Shown: positions 48,141 to 57,149, counted from the first letter of the stretch. The stretch is 64,000 nt of DNA from Haloarcula rubra (GCF_019599465.1 NZ_RKLR01000007.1:1-64000), one strand, 5' to 3'. Numbers and translations are program-made. Notes: generated from the sequence alone by a model not told the origin.

Positions 48141-48406
48141 GGTGCCACCTCGATGACGGAGTCGTCCTCCCGAGTCAGCATCACCGCGAAGGTGATGAGG
48201 ATGAGGACGCCGCCGACGTACACCAGAATCTGCATCGTTGCGACGAACGCCGCCTGGTTCATGACGTAGAACACGGCGACGCTGACCAGTGACACGCCCA
48301 GTAACAGCGCCGAATGCCAGACGTCCCGAACTAACACGACGCCTGCCGCGCTGCCCACCGTCACCAACGCGAACAGCGCGAACGCGATTGACTCGTACAG
48401 TGCCAT
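48137..48406 (-). CDS. nuoJ1: Complex I subunit NuoJ, N-terminal half (NuoJ1)
   Basis: An 89-residue membrane protein with three helices (ESIAFALFALVTVGSAAGVV, LLLGVSLVSVAVFYVMN, ILVYVGGVLILITFAVML). These match the first helices of NuoJ, including the pi-bulge helix segment LVYVGGVLILITF. Its start lies 149 bases after nuoI, the largest gap in the operon, so an additional promoter may lie there. Confidence 0.9.
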   Translation of the reverse strand: MALYESIAFALFALVTVGSAAGVVLVRDVWHSALLLGVSLVSVAVFYVMNQAAFVATMQILVYVGGVLILITFAVMLTREDDSVIEVAP

Positions 48407-48555
48407 CTTACTTTGAGACTCTTTGCGGCGTCCCTTTGAAGATTCCTCTTTCGTCTCGTGTGAACGGGCACTCAGTAGCGTGCCGGGACGGTGTCACGAG
48501 GGACCCACCGGCAGCTAGTGCCCCCGTCTGCTCGCCGAAGAGAAGAGGCCGCAGG

Positions 48556-49017
48556 TTACTGGTAGTCGACTTCGCCGTCGCCCTCGCCGATCCACGCGCC
48601 CCGGTCGGGTTCGCGCGACTCGAGCGGGTCGATGTCTTTGTACCACGGCACGTTCTTGAGTTGCTCCTTGTCGTAGGCGAACTCGTCTTTCGTGTCCGCG
48701 GTGAACTCGAAGTTCTGGGTCAGCAGGATGGCGTCGGTCGGGCAGACCTCCTCACACAGCCGGCAGTAGATACACTGGCCGATGTGGAGGTTGTACTGCT
48801 CGCCGTTGCGCTGGTCGTCCATCACGATCTGGATGGTGTTGTTCGGACAGACGTTCTCACACTGCCGACACCAGATACACCGCTCCTGACTCCACTTGTG
48901 GACGCCGCGGAAGCGGGGGCTCACCTCGGGGGCGACGTCCGGGTACTCCACCGTGAACGTCTCCCCGTCGAGGGCGTGTTTCATCGTCGTCGCCATGGAC
49001 TTCAGGATGCCAATCAT
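48556..49017 (-). CDS. nuoI: Complex I iron-sulfur subunit NuoI
   Basis: A 153-residue protein with two 4Fe-4S clusters: Cys47/50/53/57 (CIWCRQCENVCP) with Cys92 as partner, and Cys82/85/88 (CIYCRLCEEVCP) with Cys57. It relays electrons from the peripheral arm to NuoB. The ATG overlaps the end of a 14-codon mini-ORF whose sequence contains a GGAGGT ribosome-binding site for it. Confidence 0.95.
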   Translation of the reverse strand: MIGILKSMATTMKHALDGETFTVEYPDVAPEVSPRFRGVHKWSQERCIWCRQCENVCPNNTIQIVMDDQRNGEQYNLHIGQCIYCRLCEEVCPTDAILLTQNFEFTADTKDEFAYDKEQLKNVPWYKDIDPLESREPDRGAWIGEGDGEVDYQ

Positions 49018-49058
49018 TGTGGGTTACCTCCAGCGTAGTCGGTCGTGGGTGCGGTCAT
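49014..49058 (-). CDS. 14-codon mini-ORF between nuoH and nuoI
   Basis: ATG ACC GCA and onwards encodes MTAPTTDYAGGNPQ. Its ATG overlaps the nuoH TGA by one base (TGATG), and its own TGA overlaps the nuoI ATG (ATGA). A GGAGGT within it sits about nine bases before nuoI. It could let ribosomes run from nuoH to nuoI without leaving, with or without a stable peptide. It may be only a chance ORF. Confidence 0.4.
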   Translation of the reverse strand: MTAPTTDYAGGNPQ

Positions 49059-50104
49059 CAGGCGATCACCCCGACGATGACCGCGGTCAGCAGCAGGTTC
49101 GCGAGCGAGAGGACGAGCATCCCTTTCCAGCCGATCTCTATGAGCTGGTCGATGCGGACGCGCGGCACCGCCGAGCGGGCCCACTGCGTGAACAGGAAGA
49201 CGCCCCATATCTTGACGAGGAACCAGACGATGCCGAGGCTCGCCGGTCCCGGCCCGGCCGGGCCGCCGAGGAAGATGGTGGCGATGATCGCCCCGCCGAG
49301 GAAGATGTGGATGAACTCGCCCAGGTAGATGAGGACGAAGTACACCGAGGAGTACTCGGTCTGGTACCCGGCCACGATCTCGGTCGGTGCCTCCGGGATG
49401 TCGAAGGGGTTGCGGCCGACCTCCGCGAGGTTCGCGATCATGAACAGCACGAACGCGAACGGGTTGACGAACGCGTACCACGAGGGAATCGGGCCGATAA
49501 GCGCCTGCTGTTGGGCCGCGACGATCTCGCTCATCTGGAGCGAGCCGGCGAAGATGACCACCGACGCTCCGGTGAGGATGAGCGGAATCTCGTAGGCGAC
49601 GTTCTGTGCGACGGCGCGCAGGCCGCCGAGGAACGAGTACTTGTTGTTCGATGCGTAGCCGGCCATCACCAGCCCCACGGACGCGATAGAGGCCGTCGCG
49701 AAGACGTACGCCAGACCGACCTCCGGGTCCGCGAGGTGGATGCCGCTCCCCATCGGGATGACGGCGAAGCCCAGCAGCGCGGAACTCGCGATGACCAGCG
49801 GTGCGAGGTCCCACGCGGGGCGGTCGACGCCGTCGGGGACGATGAGCTCCTTCGAGAGCAGTCGGACCGCGTCGGCCACGATGATGAACAGGCCGTACGG
49901 GCCGATACGGTCGACGGCGATACGGTCGGTGAACGCGGCGGTGATCTTCCGCTTCGCCCACGGCCCGGCCAGCGCCGTGTTGGTCATCATCAGCGTCCCG
50001 ATGAGCGCCGCGCCGACGAGGCTCATCACGATCATGACCGGCGTGCTGTTGGGGTCCAGCCCCACGAGGTTGGCCAGCGTCTCCGGGAGCGGGGCCGACT
50101 GCAT
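49058..50104 (-). CDS. nuoH: Complex I subunit NuoH (quinone-module membrane subunit)
   Basis: A 348-residue membrane subunit with about eight helices, forming the floor of the quinone chamber and the start of the proton path. Conserved stretches include FIIVADAVRLLSKELIVPDG, ANLAEVGRNPFDIPEAPTEI and VAGYQTEYSSVYFVLIYLGE. It abuts nuoCD, sharing one base between stop and start. Confidence 0.95.
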   Translation of the reverse strand: MQSAPLPETLANLVGLDPNSTPVMIVMSLVGAALIGTLMMTNTALAGPWAKRKITAAFTDRIAVDRIGPYGLFIIVADAVRLLSKELIVPDGVDRPAWDLAPLVIASSALLGFAVIPMGSGIHLADPEVGLAYVFATASIASVGLVMAGYASNNKYSFLGGLRAVAQNVAYEIPLILTGASVVIFAGSLQMSEIVAAQQQALIGPIPSWYAFVNPFAFVLFMIANLAEVGRNPFDIPEAPTEIVAGYQTEYSSVYFVLIYLGEFIHIFLGGAIIATIFLGGPAGPGPASLGIVWFLVKIWGVFLFTQWARSAVPRVRIDQLIEIGWKGMLVLSLANLLLTAVIVGVIA

Positions 50105-51786
50105 CAGCGGTCCACCTCCCCGAGGACGATGTCGAGGCTACCCAGCGAGGCGACCATGTCCGGGACGTACTCGCCCTGGGACATCTCGGGCAGGGTCTGG
50201 AGGTTCGAGAAGCACGGACTCCGGATCTTGAACCGGGCGGGCTTGTCGGTGCCGTCCGACCGGATGTAGATGCCGAGTTCGCCCTTCGCGCCTTCGACGG
50301 CGCGGTATATCTCCTCGTCCGGGTCCGGACGGAGCGTCCGGGGGACGTTGGCCTGTATCTCGCGCTCGTCCTCGGGCCACTGTTCGAGGAGGTCGACACA
50401 CTGCTCGATGATGCGAGCCGACTCCTCGACTTCGCGCATGCGGACGAGGACGCGACTGAAGTTGTCGCCGCCCTCCTCGGTGACGACGTTCCAGTCGAGT
50501 TCGTCGTAGTAGCCGTAGGGGTCGTCCCGCCGGAGGTCGTAGTCGACGCCGGAGCCACGGGCGACCGGGCCGGTGGCGCCGTACTGCTTGACCATCTCTT
50601 CGGAGAGGACGCCGGTGTCGACACACCGCATCTGGAAGATCTCGTTGCCCGTGATGAGGTCGTGGTACTCCTCCAGTTTGTGCGGCAGGTCGTCGAGGAA
50701 GTCGCGGGTCTTCTCGAAGAACTCCTCGCGCGGTTCCGGCAGGTCCCACGCGACGCCACCGAGGCGCAGGTAGTTGAACATCAGGCGCTGGCCGGTGAGG
50801 TCTTCGAGGATGTTCTGGACGACCTCGCGGTCGCGGAACGCGTACTGGAAGATGGCGGTGAAGTCGCCGAAGACGTCCAGTGCGAAGGTCCCGAGCGCGA
50901 GCATGTGTGCCGCGATGCGACACAGTTCCGCGCTCATCGTCCGGATGACCTGCGCGTACTCGGGCACCTCGATGTCCGCTAAGTCCTCGGCCGCGCGGGC
51001 GTACGCCCACTCGTTGAGGATGCCGGCCGAGACGTAGTCCCAGCGGTCCGGGTACGGCATGATCTGGTGCCGGTAGGTGCCCTGCTGGCACATCTGCTCC
51101 TCGCAGCGGTGGAGGTAGCCGATGTCCGGTTCGATGTCGGCTATCTGCTCGCCGTCCAGCACCGTCTTCACGTGCAGGACGCCGTGGGTCGCCGGGTGGT
51201 GGGGGCCGATGTTGACGAACATCGTGTCCGGGTCGTCCTCGCTACGGTGGTCCTCCTCCAGCGGGTTGGCGTTCTCACGCAGCGTGACTATCTGTGGCTG
51301 GTCCTGGTTGTAGTCCTGCGAGAGCGGGTGGCCCTGCCACGTCTCTGGCAGGAGGATGCGCCGCAGGTCGGGATGGTCGTCGTAGTCGATGCCGACGAGG
51401 TCGTAGGCTTCCCGCTCGTGCCAGTCGGCGGTGTCGTAGACGCGGGCCGCGGACTCGCTGTGGGGGTCGTCTTTCGTCGTGGGGACGACGACCGACAGTT
51501 CCTGGGTCGGGTCGTCGAACTTCCGGAGATGGTAGATAGACTCGTACCGGTCGTCGTACTCCTGTGCCGTGACGCAGGCACAGTGGTCGAACCCCGCCTC
51601 GTTCTTCAGCGTCGAGAGGACCTCCTGTACCTCGTCGGGACGGATGACGAACCCCTCTGCGTTGACGTGTTCCTCGCGGTCGAGGACGTGGCCGCCGAGC
51701 AGGTCCGCGAGCGCGTCGTAGTCGAGGCCGTCCTCGGTGACGCCGACCTCTGTCGCCGTGTCGGGTGTGGGTTTTTCGAGACTCAT
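50104..51786 (-). CDS. nuoCD: Fused complex I subunits NuoC and NuoD
   Basis: A 560-residue peripheral-arm protein. The first 165 residues are NuoC-like (YESIYHLRKFDDPTQELSVV; ETWQGHPLSQDYNQDQPQ), then the NuoD part starts at MFVNIGPHHPATHGVLH. YLHRCEEQMCQQGTYRHQIM and DIVLGEVDR at the end mark NuoD, which lines the quinone pocket (ancestral hydrogenase fold). Fusion of C and D is common in archaeal and some bacterial Nuo operons. Confidence 0.95.
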   Translation of the reverse strand: MSLEKPTPDTATEVGVTEDGLDYDALADLLGGHVLDREEHVNAEGFVIRPDEVQEVLSTLKNEAGFDHCACVTAQEYDDRYESIYHLRKFDDPTQELSVVVPTTKDDPHSESAARVYDTADWHEREAYDLVGIDYDDHPDLRRILLPETWQGHPLSQDYNQDQPQIVTLRENANPLEEDHRSEDDPDTMFVNIGPHHPATHGVLHVKTVLDGEQIADIEPDIGYLHRCEEQMCQQGTYRHQIMPYPDRWDYVSAGILNEWAYARAAEDLADIEVPEYAQVIRTMSAELCRIAAHMLALGTFALDVFGDFTAIFQYAFRDREVVQNILEDLTGQRLMFNYLRLGGVAWDLPEPREEFFEKTRDFLDDLPHKLEEYHDLITGNEIFQMRCVDTGVLSEEMVKQYGATGPVARGSGVDYDLRRDDPYGYYDELDWNVVTEEGGDNFSRVLVRMREVEESARIIEQCVDLLEQWPEDEREIQANVPRTLRPDPDEEIYRAVEGAKGELGIYIRSDGTDKPARFKIRSPCFSNLQTLPEMSQGEYVPDMVASLGSLDIVLGEVDR

Positions 51787-51788
51787 GG

Positions 51789-52481
51789 TTATGGCGAGTT
51801 GTCCCAGTTGTACCGCATGACGAGGTCGTCCTCGTCTATCTCGTCGGCGAGTTTGTCGACGAGTTCGTCCTGTTCGAGGTCACCGAACTGTTCGAGTTCG
51901 TACGGTTTGACCGTGACCGGCGAGGACTCGCCGTTGGCGATGCGTTCCTGCAGTTTCGCGACGCCGTAGACCAGCGCCTCGGGGCGCGGCGGGCACCCGG
52001 GAACGTGGATGTCGACGGGGATGACCTCCTCGGCGCCCTTGACGACGTTGTACCCTTCCTGGAACGGGCCGCCGGAGATGGTACACGAGCCCATCGAGAC
52101 GACGAACTTCGGTTCCGGCATCTGGTCGTAGACGCGCTTCATCCGCGGGGCGAACTTCGAGACGATGGTCCCCGGAACGATGATGACGTCGGCCTGTCGC
52201 GGCGACGCGCGCGGAATGCCGGCCCCGAAGCGGTCGAGGTCGTGTTTGATGGCGTAGGTGTGGATCATCTCGATGCTGCAACAGGCGATACCGAACTGCA
52301 GCATGAACATCGAGGAGCCCCGGACCCAGTTCATGAACTTGTCGAACTTGGTCAGGATGAACGGCGTCGACCCGAACGCCTCTCGCAGCGTGGAGTTGAA
52401 CCGGTCGTCCACGCCGTCACCCATGCGGGCTTCTTGCGTCGATACATCTTCGACTGCCGGCGGTGTCTGGTCACTACTCAT
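51789..52481 (-). CDS. nuoB: Complex I subunit NuoB (N2 cluster)
   Basis: A 230-residue protein holding the terminal 4Fe-4S cluster N2. Cys67 and Cys68 (GIACCSIEM), Cys133 (SMGSCTISGG) and Cys163 (PGCPPRPEA) are all present. ATG at 52481 was chosen over one eight codons upstream because it overlaps the nuoA end by eight bases and begins MSSDQTPP. It sits two bases before nuoCD. Confidence 0.95.
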   Translation of the reverse strand: MSSDQTPPAVEDVSTQEARMGDGVDDRFNSTLREAFGSTPFILTKFDKFMNWVRGSSMFMLQFGIACCSIEMIHTYAIKHDLDRFGAGIPRASPRQADVIIVPGTIVSKFAPRMKRVYDQMPEPKFVVSMGSCTISGGPFQEGYNVVKGAEEVIPVDIHVPGCPPRPEALVYGVAKLQERIANGESSPVTVKPYELEQFGDLEQDELVDKLADEIDEDDLVMRYNWDNSP

Positions 52482-52887
52482 ATGTGTCTGCCCCCTTCGT
52501 GGCACGCGGACTGCGCACCCATCTGACTGCGCCGTTACGCCACGCCCAGCCGAGTCCGACGACGAGCACGCCGATGAATACGACCATCGGCAACAGGGCC
52601 TTCGTCATCCCGACCGCGCTGACGGCGTCGCGGTAGATGACGGTCCACGGGAAGATGAGGACCGTCTCGATGTCGAAGACGACGAACAGCAGGGCGACCA
52701 TGTAGTACTGGATATTGAACTTGATCTGCCTGCTGCTGCCGGTCGGCACCTCACCGGACTCGTAGGTGGCGGTTTTGCCTTGCTCGGGCACGCGCGGACG
52801 CAGGAGGCTCGACACAGCCATCATCGTGATGGGGATAGCGAGCGCCACGACCGCGAGTGCGCCGATGGCAATCCATGGATTACTCAT
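52474..52887 (-). CDS. nuoA: Complex I subunit NuoA
   Basis: A 137-residue membrane subunit with three helices. KTATYESGEVPTGSSRQIKF and VALLFVVFDIETVLIFPWTV match the family, including the loop that closes the quinone site. It is the first gene of the operon. An AGGAG ribosome-binding site about nine bases before the ATG and a TATA box at 52926-52933 support the start. Confidence 0.95.
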   Translation of the reverse strand: MSNPWIAIGALAVVALAIPITMMAVSSLLRPRVPEQGKTATYESGEVPTGSSRQIKFNIQYYMVALLFVVFDIETVLIFPWTVIYRDAVSAVGMTKALLPMVVFIGVLVVGLGWAWRNGAVRWVRSPRATKGADTYE

Positions 52888-52895
52888 TCCGAAAT

Positions 52896-52900
52896 CTCCT
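52896..52900 (-). promoter_or_regulatory. Ribosome-binding site of nuoA
   Basis: Reads AGGAG on the minus strand, eight to twelve bases before the nuoA ATG. A leader with such a site is less common here than leaderless starts. Confidence 0.5.
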
Positions 52901-52925
52901 ATCGTGCGACGGTTAGAAGTACTGG

Positions 52926-52933
52926 CATATAAG
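52926..52933 (-). promoter_or_regulatory. TATA box of the nuo operon
   Basis: Reads CTTATATG on the minus strand, about 40 bases before the nuoA ATG, predicting a short leader of roughly 15 bases. Confidence 0.5.
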
Positions 52934-53004
52934 GGTTGATAACCACTACGGCGGCGGTTTTCGGGCGGTTCGGCGGTCCTTAAAACGGGCGGCCAGTGCG
53001 GTCG

Positions 53005-53652
53005 TCAGTCCCAGTATTCGTCCTTGAACCCCGGCGTTCCGAGTTCGTGTAGGTCGCGAGACACCTCACCGACCTCCTCCTGTAGACCCTCGTGGTACTC
53101 CACCAGACGGTCGCGGAGTTCGTCGTGTTCGCGGGAGAGCATCTGGACCGCGGTCAACGCGGCGTTGAACGACTTGCCGGCGTCGACGGCGGTGATGGGG
53201 GCTCCCTGTGGCATCCCGATGACGGAGTCGACGGACTTCTCTTGGACCGGGACGCCGATGACCGGCAGGGGGTAGGCGATGCTCGCCGTCATGTTCGGCA
53301 GGTCGGCGGACTTCCCCCCCGCGCCGGCGATGACGACGTCGACGCCGCGGTCCTCGGCCGTCGCCGCGTACGCGTACATCAGGTCGGGCGTGCGGTGGGC
53401 CGAACAGACGAACGTCTCGAAGGTGAAGCGGGCGTCGGGCGCGTCGGTGTAGTCGGTCTGTTCCTCGAAGCCGAGTTCGTCGGCGAGTGCGGCGTAGGCC
53501 CCGGGCCGTTTCCCCTTCCCGCCGGCCATCGTCGGGAGGTCCGAGTCCGACCCCATGACGATGCCCACGTCGGGCGTCAGGTCGTTCGGGCGGTCCATCT
53601 CGGCTTCCTCGTGCAGCTGGTCGACGAGCGACTGGACGCTGTCTGCGGTCAT
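53005..53652 (-). CDS. purE: Purine biosynthesis carboxylase/mutase PurE
   Basis: A 215-residue enzyme acting on aminoimidazole ribonucleotide. VGIVMGSDSDLPTM, SAHRTPDLMYAYA, IAGAGGKSADLPNMTAS and PVIGVPVQ are the class I PurE signatures. A segment of about 35 residues (GGKGKRPGAYAALADELGFE and onwards) is inserted between the first two motifs relative to bacterial PurE. It is last in a minus-strand group with a nucleobase permease, which fits purine metabolism. Confidence 0.92.
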   Translation of the reverse strand: MTADSVQSLVDQLHEEAEMDRPNDLTPDVGIVMGSDSDLPTMAGGKGKRPGAYAALADELGFEEQTDYTDAPDARFTFETFVCSAHRTPDLMYAYAATAEDRGVDVVIAGAGGKSADLPNMTASIAYPLPVIGVPVQEKSVDSVIGMPQGAPITAVDAGKSFNAALTAVQMLSREHDELRDRLVEYHEGLQEEVGEVSRDLHELGTPGFKDEYWD

Positions 53653-53701
53653 ACGCGGGTGTCCGACCGGCGGGAGTGTAAGTGTAGGCGATTCCAGTCC
53701 G

Positions 53702-54094
53702 TCACTCGGCGTCGAGCACGGCCGCGAGCGCGTCGTAGCAGGCCTGCGGGTCGGCGGGGAACAGTCTGAGCGGGCGGGTCTGGCCGGAGACGCTGACCCT
53801 GAGCGCGCCGCGTTTCCGGTAAGTGAGGGCGGTGCTGACGAGGCCGGCGACGACGAACAGGGCCGCGAACAGGAGGTCGCGACCGACCGAGGCGAGACCG
53901 AACCCGACGAGGCCGAGGCTCATCACGACGAGGAACCAGTCGACGTCCTGAAGGGTCACGTCGACGACGCCCGAGAGCGGAACGGCGACGGACTCGTCGT
54001 CCGGCCGGTCCACCAGCAGTCGGTCACCCGTGACGGTGATTCGGCCCCCTCGTCGGAGCGCGCCGTCGTACACCGCCTCGCTCTCGTCGGACAT
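53702..54094 (-). CDS. Small membrane protein with PH-like ends
   Basis: A 130-residue protein. Residues 10-45 and 90-130 look like the two halves of a PH-like beta domain (GGRITVTGDRLLVDR; RKRGALRVSVSGQTRPLRLF). Between them are two membrane helices (WFLVVMSLGLVGFGLASVG and LLFAALFVVAGLVSTALTY). Family unknown to me. It lies six bases after the NCS2 permease and 49 bases before purE, so it is probably co-transcribed. Confidence 0.7.
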   Translation of the reverse strand: MSDESEAVYDGALRRGGRITVTGDRLLVDRPDDESVAVPLSGVVDVTLQDVDWFLVVMSLGLVGFGLASVGRDLLFAALFVVAGLVSTALTYRKRGALRVSVSGQTRPLRLFPADPQACYDALAAVLDAE

Positions 54095-54100
54095 CGCGAG

Positions 54101-55744
54101 TCAGTCGTCGCCCGAGACCGGCGGTCGGTCGCCACCGCGACCGCGGACGCGGTCGAACGCCGAGACGAACTCGTCGTCGTCCTCGGTGAGTTCCGCCCAC
54201 GCCGTCAGGCCGCGTTCCTCGCGGGTTCCGGGGATGGTGTTGTCGAGGACGAAGGCGACGATGCCGCCGACGACCATCCCGGTGCCGCCGACGACGAACA
54301 GCGTCGTCGCCACGACGTCGGTGCCCAGCACTGCGCCGAGCACCGGGACGCCGGCGAGACCCTGCTGGAGCGCCGTCGCGCCACCGGCGTCGAGTCCCTG
54401 CCCGACCTGACTCATGTACTCGGGGACGGCGAGGCCGGCGAACAGCGCGAACCCGACGATGAAGACGTTGCGGTTGGCGTCCAGGTCGACGTACTTCAGT
54501 TGCGAGAGACCGACGGCGGCTATCTGGCCGAACATCACCATGTAGAGGCCGCCGATGATGGGCGCGGGGATGGTCGCGAACAGTTCCCCCATCGGGCCGA
54601 AGTAGCCGACGAGTATCATCACCGCGGCGCCTATCTGGACGACGTAGCGGGAGGCGACGCCGGTGATGGCGATGGCGCCGACGTTCTCGGTGTAGGAGGT
54701 ACAGCCGTTACCGGTGCCCATGATCCCGGCGAAGACGTTGCCGACCCCCTCCATGCCGATGCCGTGGTCGATGCGCTTCGCGCTCGGTGCGCCCTTCCCG
54801 GCGATGCGGGCCACGGAGTGGTAGTCGCCGAAGCTCTCGACGACGGAGGCGAGCATCCCCGCCATCATGCCGACGACGAACCCGGGTGTGAACTGAGGGA
54901 GACCCCACTGGAACGGGTAGATCGGCTGGAGCAGCGGGGCGCTCGTCACGCTCCCGAGGGCGACGTAGCTCACCGACCCCTCGGCGAAGACGCCGGTCAC
55001 CGACAGCACGGCGGCGATGCCCCACGCAAAGGTGATACCGAGCAGAACGGGGAACAGTTTGAACGCGCGGTGGCGCCGGTCGAGATACTGTGAAAAGACG
55101 ACGATGGCGAGCATCGTCAGACCCAGCAACCACCAGTTCTGTCCGGTGCCGGGCGCACCGAAGTTCGGGTTCGAAATCTGGGGGACGTTGAACAGCGCGA
55201 GACCGATGAGCGCGATGACGGGCGCGATGACGACCGGCCCCATGTACCGTTTCAGTTTCCCCATCACGCCGGTGTAGCCGATGCCCATCTCGACGAGGCC
55301 GGCGACGATGACCGCGCCCTGTAACTCGACGAGCATCGTCTGCCAGTCGGCCCCCTGTTGTGCGAGGACGCCGATGATGGCCAGTCCGGGCGCGAGCATC
55401 GAGAACGTCCCGCCCTGCACGATGGGGTACCGGTTCCCGATGGTCGTCTGGGCCAGCGTCGCGATGCCCGAGACGACGAAGAACGTCCCGATGAGCCGAC
55501 CGACCTGACTGGGCGCCGCCTCGAACATCCCCATCGCGCCCGCGAGGCCCAGCGGGATGGCGACGGACGCCCCTATCATCGTCAGGTAGTGCTGGACGCC
55601 CAGCAGTATCGACTCGCCGCTCGGTGGTCTGTCTTCGATGCCGTACTCCACGAACCCGGCGGCCGACGTCTCGCCCGCGACGTCGCCCTCCGGCGTGAAG
55701 TCTTTCTCCACCTCCTCAAAGTCGTCCGCGCTGTCAGAGCCCAT
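54101..55744 (-). CDS. NCS2-family nucleobase (xanthine/uracil-type) permease
   Basis: A 547-residue permease with about 14 helices. The substrate motif TSYTENVGAIAITGVASRYV and the upstream SFGDYHSVARIAGKGAPSAK match the nucleobase-ascorbate family. Substrate (uracil, xanthine or another purine) cannot be decided, although the neighbouring purE favours purines. ATG at 55744 was chosen because the upstream residues are unlike the family and a methionine precedes the acidic tail GSDSADDFEEVE. Confidence 0.88.
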   Translation of the reverse strand: MGSDSADDFEEVEKDFTPEGDVAGETSAAGFVEYGIEDRPPSGESILLGVQHYLTMIGASVAIPLGLAGAMGMFEAAPSQVGRLIGTFFVVSGIATLAQTTIGNRYPIVQGGTFSMLAPGLAIIGVLAQQGADWQTMLVELQGAVIVAGLVEMGIGYTGVMGKLKRYMGPVVIAPVIALIGLALFNVPQISNPNFGAPGTGQNWWLLGLTMLAIVVFSQYLDRRHRAFKLFPVLLGITFAWGIAAVLSVTGVFAEGSVSYVALGSVTSAPLLQPIYPFQWGLPQFTPGFVVGMMAGMLASVVESFGDYHSVARIAGKGAPSAKRIDHGIGMEGVGNVFAGIMGTGNGCTSYTENVGAIAITGVASRYVVQIGAAVMILVGYFGPMGELFATIPAPIIGGLYMVMFGQIAAVGLSQLKYVDLDANRNVFIVGFALFAGLAVPEYMSQVGQGLDAGGATALQQGLAGVPVLGAVLGTDVVATTLFVVGGTGMVVGGIVAFVLDNTIPGTREERGLTAWAELTEDDDEFVSAFDRVRGRGGDRPPVSGDD

Positions 55745-55877
55745 GTGCCAACTATGGTGGAACTGAGTGTGGGGCCACAAATTTCTTGCCAGTTAGGTCG
55801 CCCTCGGCCGCACGAGAGCGCTGGACGGCCACACCGAAAGGAAAACGCTCTTAGCCCGGACCGACACATCTGCGTAC

Positions 55878-57149
55878 ATGAGCAACGGGGACGACGAGAC
55901 CGCCGAGGACGCCCCTGCCGAGGAAGACGGCGAGGGCGTCGGTAGCGAGGAACTCGAATCGCGGCTCGACGAGGCCAGCGAGAGCCTCGAGGCCGCCGAG
56001 ACGGAAGCGGACCTCGATGAGGTCGAAGCGGCGCTCGACGACGTCGAGAGCGACCTCGAGGCCGCCGACCTGCCCGAACCCGACGAGGACGACGAGGACG
56101 CGGAGGACCCCCGCGAGGAACTCGAAGCCCGCCTCTCGGACCTCCGCGACGACCTCGAATCCCAGCGCGGACCCTACGCCGAGGACGTCGTCGACATCGT
56201 CGAGACCGCACAGAGCACCGTCACCGACAGCGAGTGGACCGACGACGGCGAGGCGGCGGCCCACGACGCCGTCGAGACGTTCCTCGCGGCCAGCGAGGAG
56301 TACGTCGACCACGACGCCGACGCCGGGTCCGACCTCGACGCCGCGGCCGACGCCCTCGGAACGGTCGCAGACACCATCGAGAGCGCGGCCCTCGATGCCG
56401 ACGAGGACGAGGAGACCATCGCTGGCCTCCTCGAAGCGGCCGAGACCCTCGAAGACGACCTCGAAGCGGCGGAGGTCTGGGACGACCTCACCGTCCACGA
56501 GCAACTCGACGCCAAGGGGTTCTACGACGTCCTCACCAACGAGAACCGCAAGGACTTCCCGGCAGAGTGGAACGCCGCGAAGATTCACGCCAAGGAGGGC
56601 AACCTCGATATCGTCCTCTTCGCGCTGGAGATTCTCGGGTCGGAGTTCATCGAGGAGTACTTCGTCGACATCCTCTACCACCTCGGGAGCGACGCCGAAC
56701 CCGCCTTCGACGTGATGCACCAGCGCGCCCAGAAGCGCGACAAGGGCCCCATCGAGGTCCTCGGAAAGATAGGCGACGACCGTGCCACCGAGACGCTCCA
56801 CGACTTCATCGACGGGGACGGCGACCCCGCGCTCCAGAAGGTGACGATGCGCTCGCTGGGCGCTATCGGGAGCCCCGAGTCGGTCCAACCGGTCGCGAAC
56901 CGACTCGACGCCGAGAACGACGAGGTCCGGTCCGTCGCGGCCCGGTCGCTGGGCCTGCTCGGCGACACCCGCGCCGTCGACCCCCTCGCTGACGTTCTCG
57001 AGAGCGACGAGAGCGACGAAGTCCGCGCCTCCGCCGCGTGGGCGCTCCGCCAAATCGGCACCGAAGACGCACTCGACGAGGCGGCGAAGTACGCCGACGA
57101 CCGCGCCTACCTCGTGCAGGCCGAGGCCGAGAAGGCCGAGAGCGCGTAG
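55878..57149 (+). CDS. HEAT-repeat protein with an acidic N-terminus
   Basis: A 423-residue soluble protein. The first 180 residues are strongly acidic and probably coiled or disordered (LDEVEAALDDVESDLEAA). From about residue 285 on there are three to four PBS-lyase-type HEAT repeats (PIEVLGKIGDDRATETLHDF, MRSLGAIGSPESVQPVANRL, AARSLGLLGDTRAVDPLADV, AAWALRQIGTEDALDEAAKY). Such repeats bind proteins; no partner can be named. It is divergent from the NCS2 permease. Confidence 0.82.
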   Translation: MSNGDDETAEDAPAEEDGEGVGSEELESRLDEASESLEAAETEADLDEVEAALDDVESDLEAADLPEPDEDDEDAEDPREELEARLSDLRDDLESQRGPYAEDVVDIVETAQSTVTDSEWTDDGEAAAHDAVETFLAASEEYVDHDADAGSDLDAAADALGTVADTIESAALDADEDEETIAGLLEAAETLEDDLEAAEVWDDLTVHEQLDAKGFYDVLTNENRKDFPAEWNAAKIHAKEGNLDIVLFALEILGSEFIEEYFVDILYHLGSDAEPAFDVMHQRAQKRDKGPIEVLGKIGDDRATETLHDFIDGDGDPALQKVTMRSLGAIGSPESVQPVANRLDAENDEVRSVAARSLGLLGDTRAVDPLADVLESDESDEVRASAAWALRQIGTEDALDEAAKYADDRAYLVQAEAEKAESA

